From: CAIVAT01 sp038212325
GTDB taxonomy: Bacteria > Bacteroidota > Bacteroidia > Bacteroidales > FEN-979
NCBI GenBank assembly: GCA_038212325.1
Contig: JBBQUQ010000001.1
Coordinates: 1-64,000, forward strand
Length of the DNA: 64,000 nt
Direction: 5' to 3'
Every line of letters starts with the position of its first letter. The first letter of the stretch is position 1. Positions 1 through 8,490 of this stretch are shown here, in pieces. Under the pieces are notes generated by a model that saw only the letters and a program-made list of their open reading frames with translations, was not told where the DNA came from and ran no database searches. The position numbers were made by a program, and so were the translations under genes.

Positions 1-486
1 GTCCTCGTGCGTGTGCCGCTCGGCTGGGGAAGCAAGCACGACATGATCACCGATGCCAACCCGCAGGAAAAGGAGACGCAGAAAGGCTTTGGGAGCCGGC
101 AGACTGTCGAATTCCGCTGCCCCGACGGTTCGGCCGATATCTACCTTCTTTTTGCAGGCCTCACTGTGGCTGCCCGCCATGGGATCGGCATGGCCAATGC
201 CCTCGATGTTGCTGAAAAAACCTATGTCGATGTCAACATCTTTGAGGAGAAATACAAATCGCGGGTAAGTCAGTTGCAGCAACTGCCATTCTCATGCTGG
301 CATTCGGCGGAAGCGCTGGTCAGTCAGCGTGCAATTTATGAAGCGCACGGAGTCTTCCCCCCCAAGATCATCGACGGGCTCATCCGGTATTTGAAAGGCT
401 TTAATGATCAGAACCTCCGTGAATCCATCAAAGACAATGAAAAGGAGATCATGAAGCTGGTGAATGCCTACCTTCACTGCGGATAG
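1..486 (+). CDS. glnA: Glutamine synthetase, C-terminal part (5' end outside window)
   Basis: The reading frame is open from the first base, so this is the last ~161 residues of a longer protein. Glutamine synthetase makes glutamine from glutamate, ammonia and ATP in the cytoplasm. The fragment keeps the catalytic-core pattern with VPLGW near the start, then NPQE and QTVEFRCPDGSADIYL, the stretch that in this family precedes the last helices. TYVDVNIF and the helical C-terminus resemble the GlnA forms of Bacteroidota rather than the E. coli type, but the class cannot be settled from a fragment. The stop overlaps by 13 nt the end of the convergent TPR gene, so the two transcripts run into each other. 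I see no terminator between them. Confidence 0.8.
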   Translation, partial: VLVRVPLGWGSKHDMITDANPQEKETQKGFGSRQTVEFRCPDGSADIYLLFAGLTVAARHGIGMANALDVAEKTYVDVNIFEEKYKSRVSQLQQLPFSCWHSAEALVSQRAIYEAHGVFPPKIIDGLIRYLKGFNDQNLRESIKDNEKEIMKLVNAYLHCG

Positions 487-752
487 CCTGGCGACGCCTC
501 AAGTTCTTTCAGGAAATCGGCCTTTTTCTCACAATTCCTGCATTGCCTCACGAAGTATACGGCGCTGTCGCGGTTTCCGTCGAAATAGTACATGGCCGCC
601 AGGTTGAACCGGGCATCATCGAAAAACGGATCTATCTCAAGTGCCTTCAGCAATATCTCTTTGGCCTCACCTTGTTTATTCACGCTGAAAAGTGAAGCAG
701 CATAATCGTTCATCACCCTTACTTCATACGGCGTGGATTGCAACGCACGCAT
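474..752 (-). CDS. Small TPR protein, possibly the detached C-terminus of the O-antigen ligase
   Basis: 92 residues with about one and a half tetratricopeptide repeats: VMNDYAASLFSVNKQGEAKE followed by ALEIDPFFDDARFNLAAMYY. TPR units mediate protein-protein contacts. Its ATG lies 29 nt inside the end of the preceding O-antigen-ligase gene in another frame. Ligases of the Wzy_C/WaaL type in Bacteroidota commonly carry a TPR tail in the same polypeptide. The arrangement could therefore be a translationally coupled split, a programmed or accidental frameshift, or a sequencing error. No signal peptide or membrane segment is visible. The sequence is clearly protein-like. Its status as an independent gene is the uncertain part. 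Confidence 0.6.
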   Translation of the reverse strand: MRALQSTPYEVRVMNDYAASLFSVNKQGEAKEILLKALEIDPFFDDARFNLAAMYYFDGNRDSAVYFVRQCRNCEKKADFLKELEASPGYPQ

Positions 753-2028
753 AAAGCACCAATGCCAACAATGTGAATAATATCACCTGGTGTTCCACCC
801 GTTTCAACGGGAAGTCGAAGGAGGCAAAAAGATAGAATCCCAGGATAAAAGCCGCATAAAATACCGCGGCGAGCGGGGGCCTGGCATGCCGGAACAGAAT
901 TCGATGCAGTACGAAGATCAGCGGGATAAAAAAGACGCAAACCGCGAGGAGAAAACCAACGATTCCAAGTTCTGCAAGGATGCTGATCCATTCGTTATGT
1001 GGCTGGCTGTATGTATAATTTCTGATCGTATGCTCGGGATTTGGGGGTTCTTTGCATGAAGGAACGACGAGTCGCCAGTTCCCGGCGCCGATGCCTGCAA
1101 CCGGATGTGATTTGATCAGACAGGCTGATTTTTTCCAGAAAATGACCCGCAGGCTGGCATTTTCATAATAGGTTTCAGAGAAATCAAATTCCGGCATCTG
1201 GGTGTTGCCGGCCTTAACAGCATTTCTCATTTTCAGCAATTTCTCCACCCTTGCATCTTCATAGCGTCGTAAATACTGCCACACCGGTATTTTGCTCAGG
1301 AAATAGCTTTTCCGGGTATTATCAAGCGAAGAATAAAACAGAACAACTCCGCCGAGCAGTAAAAACAGGGAGATGAACCCCGTAAGGATGTTCGCTTTGG
1401 AAAAAACGCGTTTATATCCCGTAACCATTAATATGGATGATAAAACCACTGCAAATGCCAAGCCGAGATATGCCGCCCTGCTCTGGATAATGATCATGAA
1501 GAATGTGGCCAGTATCGCCACGAGCAATGAAAGGTATTTCCAGAATCCCCTGTTGACCGAATACCCGGTAAAGGCGAGTGGCAGCGAAAGGATCAGGAAA
1601 CCTGCATAGAGATTATTGTTGGCCGATATGGAGATGATCCTGTAGGGATCAAAATGTTCCAGCACCGACATTTTATAAAATGCAAGGCCGAAAGAAAACA
1701 ACAGGATAACAAGATGGGTTTTGATGAAAATGTTTTCGAATGCCGGATTTTTGCAAAACCAGGATATGACTAAAAAGAGCGCGAGCGATAGAAATACCAG
1801 CTGCGACTGTATCATGGCTTCCGATGGAGAAATGGCCCACAGGCAGGAGAGCACATTCCACAGGTAAAAGAGCACGAAGGCAATTTCAAAGAACCCGAAT
1901 TGAACATACTTTATTTTCCCTGCCGTAAATATCCACACAATCAGCAACAGCAAGGCGAGGGAAAAGAACCTGGGAAGAAATGAGGTATCGACCATCACCC
2001 CGGAGCGCAACACACAACCAAACAACAA
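724..2028 (-). CDS. O-antigen ligase / polymerase family membrane protein
   Basis: About 434 residues with roughly ten hydrophobic segments and one large hydrophilic loop (about residues 245-350). The loop ends in SHPVAGIGAGNW and SQPHNEWISILAELGIVG, the arrangement typical of the Wzy_C / WaaL O-antigen ligase family. These inner-membrane enzymes join or polymerise undecaprenyl-linked glycans on the periplasmic side. The first codon given is TTG. An ATG lies 11 codons in (at 1995). Upstream of the TTG the frame stays open and encodes another hydrophobic stretch (IYFFLVFSAGLLLFG) without any ATG, so the true start may be a rare codon near 2061-2064. The gene directly follows the reductase gene (stop at 2066). 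The TPR tail expected in many relatives is in another frame just downstream. The exact glycan substrate cannot be told. Confidence 0.75.
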   Translation of the reverse strand: MLFGCVLRSGVMVDTSFLPRFFSLALLLLIVWIFTAGKIKYVQFGFFEIAFVLFYLWNVLSCLWAISPSEAMIQSQLVFLSLALFLVISWFCKNPAFENIFIKTHLVILLFSFGLAFYKMSVLEHFDPYRIISISANNNLYAGFLILSLPLAFTGYSVNRGFWKYLSLLVAILATFFMIIIQSRAAYLGLAFAVVLSSILMVTGYKRVFSKANILTGFISLFLLLGGVVLFYSSLDNTRKSYFLSKIPVWQYLRRYEDARVEKLLKMRNAVKAGNTQMPEFDFSETYYENASLRVIFWKKSACLIKSHPVAGIGAGNWRLVVPSCKEPPNPEHTIRNYTYSQPHNEWISILAELGIVGFLLAVCVFFIPLIFVLHRILFRHARPPLAAVFYAAFILGFYLFASFDFPLKRVEHQVILFTLLALVLYACVAIHAV

Positions 2029-2065
2029 TAACCCGGCTGAAAAAACGAGGAAAAAATAAATCAGA

Positions 2066-3205
2066 TCATCCTTCCCGGTAAATCACCCCCCTTTCCTTTA
2101 ACCCCTGCAGCAGGAATTCAACGCATTCGGGCTGTTTGCCGATATATTCCGGCACGGAAATGCCCTTGCGGTCATACAGGCCTCCGGCGATCATGCGCAG
2201 CGCAACTGTTGCAGAGTAGCCGGTGGTGCGCGCCATGGAATGCACCCTGGTTGCAGGATCATACTGATCGAACAGGTTCCAGGTATAACGGAGTTTCTTA
2301 CCGTCCTTTCTGCCTTCCACCATCACCCGCATGACGGTAATATCGACCTCTCCTTCCTGCAGTTTCCATTTCGGGAACAGCAGTTTGGCAGTGAGGTCCA
2401 TCGGCTTGATGCGAACGCCTCGCACTTCGATCTCCTCCTTGCTGAAGAACCCGGTTTCCCTTAACACGCGCATCTTTTCGATGTGGCCGGGGTAACGCAG
2501 GGTTTTCTCTTTCATGTTGCTGCATTTCACGGTGTGGGCCAGCGAACGAAGGCCATCGGTGTTGAACGCTTCCAGCGTGCCGATTCCGGGGAAGTTCAGC
2601 AACTCCGGGTCGGAGAGCGCCGGCCTGACGATGAGCTGACCGTTTTCGATGTAGCGGGCAGGACGGGTATACTCTTCGATCACATCCACCGGCGAAAATA
2701 CGGCCTTGTATTCATAGGGCCATTCGCGGATCAACGGGAGGCCGCCAACCATGTAAAGCACATTTTCCGTTTCATCGAGCAGGTGGTCGGCATAGCCGAT
2801 CAGCACGTTGCACATGCCGGGGGCCACGCCCATGTCCATGATGGCGGTTACATTGTTCCGGCGGGCCAGTTCGTCGAGCTCAAAAGGATCTTCGATAAAG
2901 AAGGCGATGTCGACCACATTCTTGCCTGCCCCGATGATGGCTTTTAACGTTTGAAACCCCATGAAACCAGGTACGGCGTTGATCACCATGTCATAACCGG
3001 CAACCAGGCTGGCCACCCTGCCGTGATCGCCGAGGTCGGCCTCAATTGTTTTCAGTCTTTCCGGTGATGGCTTTTGCCGATCAACCACCGCCTGCAATGC
3101 CGACGGGCTGATGTCGGCCACCGTAACATCAAATCCGTGATCGCGTGCGAGGTCGAGCGCCATGGGGCCGCCAACGAGGCCGGCGCCGAGAACAATTACT
3201 TTCAT
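2066..3205 (-). CDS. Saccharopine dehydrogenase family oxidoreductase
   Basis: 379 residues. The N-terminus is a Rossmann NAD(P)-binding fold with GAGLVGGPMALDLA (residues 7-20) and an acidic residue after the second strand (VADIS). It is followed by the saccharopine-dehydrogenase pattern VINAVPGFMGFQTLKAIIGA and the loop MDMGVAPGMCNVLIGYAD. Such proteins reduce or oxidise lysine-pathway imines (saccharopine, carboxynorspermidine and related compounds), but many members are unassigned. Without pathway neighbours I do not choose a substrate. The ATG at 3205 is supported by a good Bacteroidota promoter at 3260-3291 that leaves a leader of about 50 nt. The next gene downstream (O-antigen ligase) follows closely and may be co-transcribed. 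Length is normal and no break is seen. Confidence 0.8.
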   Translation of the reverse strand: MKVIVLGAGLVGGPMALDLARDHGFDVTVADISPSALQAVVDRQKPSPERLKTIEADLGDHGRVASLVAGYDMVINAVPGFMGFQTLKAIIGAGKNVVDIAFFIEDPFELDELARRNNVTAIMDMGVAPGMCNVLIGYADHLLDETENVLYMVGGLPLIREWPYEYKAVFSPVDVIEEYTRPARYIENGQLIVRPALSDPELLNFPGIGTLEAFNTDGLRSLAHTVKCSNMKEKTLRYPGHIEKMRVLRETGFFSKEEIEVRGVRIKPMDLTAKLLFPKWKLQEGEVDITVMRVMVEGRKDGKKLRYTWNLFDQYDPATRVHSMARTTGYSATVALRMIAGGLYDRKGISVPEYIGKQPECVEFLLQGLKERGVIYREG

Positions 3206-3259
3206 CTTTTGGAAATGTTAAATGGATACACGGAGAACCGGCTGCTTTTCTTCATCCAA

Positions 3260-3291
3260 TAAAAGTAACAGTTTCCGGGTTCCCGGCCAAA
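3260..3291 (-). promoter_or_regulatory. Bacteroidota-type promoter for the saccharopine dehydrogenase-like gene
   Basis: On the minus strand TTTG (3291-3288), a 20-nt spacer and TACTTTTA (3267-3260) match the phylum consensus TTTG-N19-21-TAnnTTTG except for the last base. Transcription would start near 3253, about 50 nt before the ATG at 3205. Confidence 0.55.
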
Positions 3292-3315
3292 TATTTTACT
3301 ACTTTTATCGCCTGA

Positions 3316-4110
3316 ATGAAACACCTGGCACCTGTATATCGCGTCACAAGCCCGGGCCTGCTGCTGGTTGGGCTTGCCATCCTGTTACAGTTCCTTCCCG
3401 TTTCGTGTACGAAGGATTCTGCCGACGAAACTCCCCTGCCTGTCACCCGCCAGATGCAGGTCTGGCTTCACCGGGTCAACTCCATCGAAAAGGCGCAGCA
3501 TTTCCAGGAGCTTTATGCCGGGTTTGAACTTGATGTGCATTATGAGCCGGCCTTTCAAACGTATGTCGTCAAACATGACTTCGGCGACACATCAACCCTC
3601 ACTTTCTCTCGTTGGCTGGGGGGCATTAACCACCCCGAAAGGCTTGGCTACTGGCTCGATTTCAAGAACCTCTCGCCGGATAATGGTGCGGCGGCGCTGG
3701 CTGAATTGCTGCGCATCAGGGAGACCTTCAACCTGAAAACACATCCCATTGTCGTCGAAGCAAGTTACCCGCTTGTGCTTAAACCATTTGACACCCTCAA
3801 TTTCAGGCCCAGCTACTATATACCATGGTTCGATCCCACACTCCTCACAACTGAAGACGAACTGATGTACCGCGATCTGATCCTTGAACGGGTAACGGCG
3901 GGCGACAATGGCACGATCTCGGGATATTCCGACCAGCACGGATTCATGCAGAAGTGGTTCCCCGACATGAACAAGCTTTTATGGTACCTCGACTCCTATG
4001 ACCCTGTGCTGCAGGATTCTGTCATCGCCCTCACCATGAAGGACCCGAAAGTTGAAGTGCTGCTGGTCGCTGAAGATTACCCGTTACAAAAATCTAATAG
4101 TAGCCGGTAA
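3316..4110 (+). CDS. FAM151 / glycerophosphodiesterase-like lipoprotein
   Basis: 264 residues with a hydrophobic signal ending in LPVSC (Cys31), a lipoprotein processing site, so the protein is probably membrane-anchored outside the cytoplasm. The rest looks like a TIM-barrel of the FAM151 / PI-PLC-GDPD type: WLHRVNSIEKAQ opens the domain, and FELDVHYEP, GYWLDFKNLS, HPIVVEAS and ISGYSDQHGFM fall where the barrel strands are expected. Related proteins of unknown function occur in glycan gene clusters of Bacteroidota. The reaction is unknown. A phosphodiester hydrolase is one possibility. It is the only plus-strand gene at the end of the minus-strand glycan unit, and its 3' end overlaps the convergent LtaS-like gene by 17 nt. 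Confidence 0.6.
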   Translation: MKHLAPVYRVTSPGLLLVGLAILLQFLPVSCTKDSADETPLPVTRQMQVWLHRVNSIEKAQHFQELYAGFELDVHYEPAFQTYVVKHDFGDTSTLTFSRWLGGINHPERLGYWLDFKNLSPDNGAAALAELLRIRETFNLKTHPIVVEASYPLVLKPFDTLNFRPSYYIPWFDPTLLTTEDELMYRDLILERVTAGDNGTISGYSDQHGFMQKWFPDMNKLLWYLDSYDPVLQDSVIALTMKDPKVEVLLVAEDYPLQKSNSSR

Positions 4111-6535
4111 TCCTGACTTTCGGATTGTTCAACCTCAAAATGTTACGGTTCCTGTTCCAGATATAGAGTATCAGCGAATCGGACGATGATTTTTGCAGGT
4201 AGCTGAGCTCAACATATTCTGTAAGGGAAATGGTTTTCCAGCCATCCGGTTTTGCAGGCTTGAGGCTGTGCCAGGGAAAACTGAAGGCTTGCCACAAGAG
4301 CCGCTTCCCGTCTTTTCCATAGTAGTCAAAAACAAGCACCGGCGCTTTTGTTGTGTCGGTTTCAGGTGTGAGCAGATCGAAGGTAAGATTCATCTTCAGG
4401 AATTTGATTCTGGAATCGAACCTGAGGTGTTTGAAAATGGAGTTGAATTCTTTAACGGTATCGACCCTGGTAAATTTAACTGTATCTGTATTCACCACAT
4501 TAATGCTGTCGAGGCCCTTGCCAAAATAGATCTCCGGCGGGATGAGCTTGTTCTGTCTGGTGACATAGGTGTTGAGTGTTTTAAAATCGGCCAACTCCAT
4601 TTGCATCCTGTTGAGTGCAACCGGGTCGACAGTATCCTTAACCCAGAGTTCGGGAAGAATTCTGAACATTACCTCCCGGAACAAATAAAACGAATGGTCG
4701 ACATACTCAGGGATCTCCTTATTATTTAAGATCATAGCCAACGTATGAACGTTGCGGGGCTCCGTGCAGGTATCGATCCCGCTGCCCATCCAAGGCACCC
4801 TCGGATGGGTCGTGATGTTGTATTTTTCCCGCATCATGGCCAGGACGGAGGGTGTAACATCCAGGTGTGACGAGACTGACCTCATGAGGGTGCCTTTTTT
4901 AACCATCGGGGAAAACACGATCAAAGGAACATGAAAACGGGCCAGACCTGAGAACCGGAAAAGGTTTAGTTCGGGCAGCCCGTGATCGCCGGTGATGATA
5001 AATATGGTATTGGTAAATTCTGGCCTTTTGCTGTATTGATGAATGAATTCCTTCAAGGCGTGATCGGTATAGAGGATTGTTGCAAAAATGTCTTTATAAT
5101 GTTCAACATCTTCCCTCGATGGCGCATCTGCAGCCATTGCTTTCAGGCGGTTTTCAACCTGGGCCAGGTAGCGATCGCGGTTGGGTGGAATAAACGGGGC
5201 GTGGAGGGAGAGGGTAAGGTAGATGTCGAGCCTTGGCGATCGTGACATCGAATCCATAACTTCGAACGAACGGGAATAGAGATCCCCGTCATCATATCCC
5301 CAGTGGTAATCATCACTCCGGGCTCCTCCCTTTTTATATTCCGGGCCAAATGACCGGAGGATATAATCGGTCTCCTGCCGCTGCAGAAAATCCCCCATGT
5401 AGTTAAACGCAGGGTCGCCCGAATAAAAAAAGCTGGTGTAATAGCCATTGTTGCGTAAATCGCGGATCAGGGAGAAATGGTATGGAATTTTTGCCACATC
5501 ATTGACAAAGGTCGGATCGCCCGGCGGGAGTGATCCGAACAGTGCCGGAAGCACATTGAAGGTGCGGTCGGCTGTCGACAGGAAATTATTCCAGAAGAGG
5601 CTTTTTGAGGCCAGGGAGTCAAGAAAGGGGGTATAACTTCCGTAGATGGAATTCTTCCCCATAAAACAGGACGAGAGCGATTCAACGATGATAAAAACCA
5701 GGTTGGGCTTTTCTTTACCGAGGTTGAGCATCGGACCCAGAACATCGGGGGTTTTGTCGACATGCAGGAAGGGAAACTGTGTGCCTAAAAATTCAAATTC
5801 GGGATGAGCCGCCTGGTAACGCCTGGCCGCCGCTTCAACGGAGGCATTGGTCGCCGAATTTGTCGAGCTCAGGAAATAGAGGCGCCATTTTTTAACCAGG
5901 TAGTCGCTTTTATTGGTGGTGAGGTAGTATTCAAAGCTGTTCCTGTGTTCAGCTTCCCTCGGGGTTACCTCCTCCACGAGGAACAAGACGGCAAAGGCCG
6001 GGATGAAAAGCGGCAGAAAAAACCATGCGGAAATCCGGACTTTCAAAGATAACCAGCTAAGCAATGCGGTAAATAAAAAAATCAGGATGAATGGAAGAAA
6101 TGTAAAGAAGTTAACCGGAACGGAACTGCCTGTGATAAAAAACAACTCACTAACCGAATAGGAGAACACCACTTGGTCGAGGGGTGTGAGGGCGATGGCG
6201 AAATACTGAAAGAGCGCCCACTCTGTGCTGGCCAGGATCAGGAAAACCAGGCTGAAAAACGCCACTCCGGCATTTTGCCGAAGCCACGACAGCAGGATGA
6301 ACGGAATCAACAGGAACCATGAAACATTCAGCCACAGAACCATATCCTGGAGGAATCCGTGCCATTCAAGCAATGATGCATACGGAGGCAGGCTATGCCG
6401 CGATGAGAGCACAAGGTACTGGCTCACCCGCAATGCCATCAACATGAACAGAACGACCAGGTTGAGGCGGACGAACAGGGAAAGGATGCTGGTCAGTTTG
6501 GTAAGTCGTTCTCTCCACAAAGTTGAGGAGTTCAT
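4094..6535 (-). CDS. LtaS-like phosphotransferase (alkaline phosphatase / sulfatase superfamily)
   Basis: 813 residues from the ATG at 6535. That start was chosen because it follows the previous gene's stop (6558) by 22 nt and leads straight into the membrane part; an in-frame start at 6598 would overlap that gene. Five hydrophobic segments (to about residue 190) precede an extracytoplasmic catalytic domain. The superfamily residues are visible: Glu285 in IIVESLSS, the likely Thr nucleophile at 325 in TADRTFNVLP, and Asp517-His518 in ITGDHGLP. Relatives transfer phosphoglycerol, phosphoethanolamine or similar groups to glycans or lipids. Beyond about residue 700 there is an extra beta-rich domain (WKTISLTEYVELSYLQ, then LILYIWNRNRN). 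It resembles modules in three other proteins of this operon. This gene is last in the operon. Confidence 0.75.
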   Translation of the reverse strand: MNSSTLWRERLTKLTSILSLFVRLNLVVLFMLMALRVSQYLVLSSRHSLPPYASLLEWHGFLQDMVLWLNVSWFLLIPFILLSWLRQNAGVAFFSLVFLILASTEWALFQYFAIALTPLDQVVFSYSVSELFFITGSSVPVNFFTFLPFILIFLFTALLSWLSLKVRISAWFFLPLFIPAFAVLFLVEEVTPREAEHRNSFEYYLTTNKSDYLVKKWRLYFLSSTNSATNASVEAAARRYQAAHPEFEFLGTQFPFLHVDKTPDVLGPMLNLGKEKPNLVFIIVESLSSCFMGKNSIYGSYTPFLDSLASKSLFWNNFLSTADRTFNVLPALFGSLPPGDPTFVNDVAKIPYHFSLIRDLRNNGYYTSFFYSGDPAFNYMGDFLQRQETDYILRSFGPEYKKGGARSDDYHWGYDDGDLYSRSFEVMDSMSRSPRLDIYLTLSLHAPFIPPNRDRYLAQVENRLKAMAADAPSREDVEHYKDIFATILYTDHALKEFIHQYSKRPEFTNTIFIITGDHGLPELNLFRFSGLARFHVPLIVFSPMVKKGTLMRSVSSHLDVTPSVLAMMREKYNITTHPRVPWMGSGIDTCTEPRNVHTLAMILNNKEIPEYVDHSFYLFREVMFRILPELWVKDTVDPVALNRMQMELADFKTLNTYVTRQNKLIPPEIYFGKGLDSINVVNTDTVKFTRVDTVKEFNSIFKHLRFDSRIKFLKMNLTFDLLTPETDTTKAPVLVFDYYGKDGKRLLWQAFSFPWHSLKPAKPDGWKTISLTEYVELSYLQKSSSDSLILYIWNRNRNILRLNNPKVRITGYY

Positions 6536-6557
6536 GGCAGGGAGATATGTGAGCAGT

Positions 6558-8480
6558 TCATTCGATCGTAAGTTCATGTATTTCACCAACGTAATCAACT
6601 TTTGGAAAGGGAATATTATCCTGCGAATAGGCCGATCCCACCCACCACTTAGTGTTGTGGAACTCCTGTGTGATGATGAGCAGCATCTGGTTGTTGGGGA
6701 TCGAGGTCACCTTGTCGTCCATGTAGCCAACCACATGCATCTTGTCTTTCGAAGGCCCGATGCGCCAGATGATCTTGTCGGGCTGCCAGTCGATCTGAAA
6801 ATAATAGAACGGTGAACCGAAAAGCTCATCATCGCGTTCAGGGGTCTTTTGTGTGAGGGCACGGTAGTTTTTATCCCACCGGTGGGCCCAGAAGGTTTTT
6901 TCCTGGTAATGAACAGGATAGCACCCTTCGTGGAATTCAGCTGGCTGCCAGCAGGCCATGTCCCAGTTTGTGCATGAAACCATGATCTTATCGTCATCGG
7001 CCAGGATCTCCTCGGGGAAAGGCACATTCCAGTTCCGTACATTTTCCTGGTCATCGATGCCGTTGCTGTAAGCCGGGGGCAGCACCCACGAAGGACAGTA
7101 AGGGACGGTTTTGAGAATCTCGAAATCTATTTCAGAATAACCCACATTCTTCACCCGCTGATCCTGCTGGCCGCCGTAATAATTGGCCATATAGCCATTG
7201 TTGTTGCAATCGCGGCGGAAGTTCCATTCTGCCTGGCTCTGGGTGATGAGCCAGATGGCATTGGTGACCCCGTTCCACATGTTGTTCTTATTGAGCAGTT
7301 CGGTAAGTTTGCATTTAACGGTGTACTTGCCGAAGGTCATCCCGTGCCGGGTGATTACCCCCGCATTTTGCTTCTGCCATTTGCCAAATTCCGATTTCGG
7401 GTTACGGATGGTGATCTTACGGCTCTCCGGATCGGAACTCACCGTTTCACAAGGGCGGGGGGCCACCGTTGCCGTGATGGCTACCAACTCCTCTTTCCGG
7501 TAAAACCTTTTGTTCCAGTTATAGTCCATCCGCGAATAATTATCGTTAAGCACATCGGCGATCACCGGGATGTTGTTCATTTTCGTGGAGGGGTCGACAT
7601 AATGGACAAACTGTTCAAAAGCCGCCGTTTTGAAAATTGCCGCATCCTGTCCGCAGCTTGATGTTCTAACCTTTTTCGTCTCCTCTTTTGACCAGGCAAC
7701 GGGGTTGATATAAATTCCGGCTCCGGGGTCGGGGCTGGCAACCACGGTGAGCATGGCGGGAAATTGCTGCACAATCGTATTTTTCAGCGCTTTTCCGGGC
7801 CCGTAAAGAAAATAATAGTAGGGGTTGACAAAGCCCTGCACGCTCTTCAGCCCGATATTCTGTACCTCGCCCGGAATTATCTTTTCCTGCAGGTTGTCAG
7901 CCCCTGTAACCACTAGCAGGAAGCTGTAGTTCCCAACGCGCGGGTTGCGCTTCCAGCGGTCATTTTTTCCCTGTTCGAAGTACTGTTGTTCATTCCTTGG
8001 ATTTCCCACGATCCTGAACATGCTTTTGATTTCATGGAATTCTCCATCTGCTTCGATGACCCCGGTTTCGGCAAATGTTGTCGCGGTTTCTTCCCAGCTT
8101 CCATAAAAATTTTCCCACGCATGCTGATGCTGCTTGGTGCTGTCGAGGACGTCGCGCTCAGGAAATTTGTACGATTCATTCTGGTAATAAATTTTGTATG
8201 AAAAATTCTGAGGCGCTTTTCCCGTATTTTTCAACTTGAATTCAAGGATAAAAAAGCCGTTTTCAACCTGCCGCATGGTCGGAATCACAAATCCCTCCAT
8301 GATCGCTTCGGTATAATCGAGAAAGAGTGTCACCCCTGGTTTCCAGTTGGCGATGGGGTTGAAATCCTTTACCACAAACTGGTCACTCTCCACCTCCGGA
8401 GACCTTGGGGGCTGTCCGCAGGAATTGAGAAAAACGGGTAGAAACAGAATGAGGAGAAAATACCTGGGCGAAAAGTTCAT
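6558..8480 (-). CDS. GH16-like jelly-roll lipoprotein
   Basis: 640 residues from the ATG at 8480. The ORF opens further upstream, but that part overlaps the preceding gene and lacks a signal sequence. The signal MNFSPRYFLLILFLPVFL ends at the lipobox LNSC (Cys21). The C-terminal ~270 residues look like a concanavalin-type jelly roll: YTVKCKLTELLNKN, NAIWLITQSQ, YYFQIDWQPDKIIWRIG. The motif EIDFE at 450-454 matches the ExDxE active-site signature of glycoside hydrolase family 16. If active it would cut or transglycosylate a beta-glucan- or galactan-like polymer at the cell surface. The N-terminal ~340 residues are unassigned. The gene sits within the glycan operon 10 nt after the FG-GAP gene, which suggests a role on the operon's own product or on a related polymer. 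Confidence 0.6.
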   Translation of the reverse strand: MNFSPRYFLLILFLPVFLNSCGQPPRSPEVESDQFVVKDFNPIANWKPGVTLFLDYTEAIMEGFVIPTMRQVENGFFILEFKLKNTGKAPQNFSYKIYYQNESYKFPERDVLDSTKQHQHAWENFYGSWEETATTFAETGVIEADGEFHEIKSMFRIVGNPRNEQQYFEQGKNDRWKRNPRVGNYSFLLVVTGADNLQEKIIPGEVQNIGLKSVQGFVNPYYYFLYGPGKALKNTIVQQFPAMLTVVASPDPGAGIYINPVAWSKEETKKVRTSSCGQDAAIFKTAAFEQFVHYVDPSTKMNNIPVIADVLNDNYSRMDYNWNKRFYRKEELVAITATVAPRPCETVSSDPESRKITIRNPKSEFGKWQKQNAGVITRHGMTFGKYTVKCKLTELLNKNNMWNGVTNAIWLITQSQAEWNFRRDCNNNGYMANYYGGQQDQRVKNVGYSEIDFEILKTVPYCPSWVLPPAYSNGIDDQENVRNWNVPFPEEILADDDKIMVSCTNWDMACWQPAEFHEGCYPVHYQEKTFWAHRWDKNYRALTQKTPERDDELFGSPFYYFQIDWQPDKIIWRIGPSKDKMHVVGYMDDKVTSIPNNQMLLIITQEFHNTKWWVGSAYSQDNIPFPKVDYVGEIHELTIE

Positions 8481-8490
8481 GAAACAGCAG

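Noticed and set aside
3300..3307. Possible plus-strand -7 box TACTTTTA before the FAM151-like gene
   Set aside because: It lies 8 nt from the ATG with no TTG at the right spacing.
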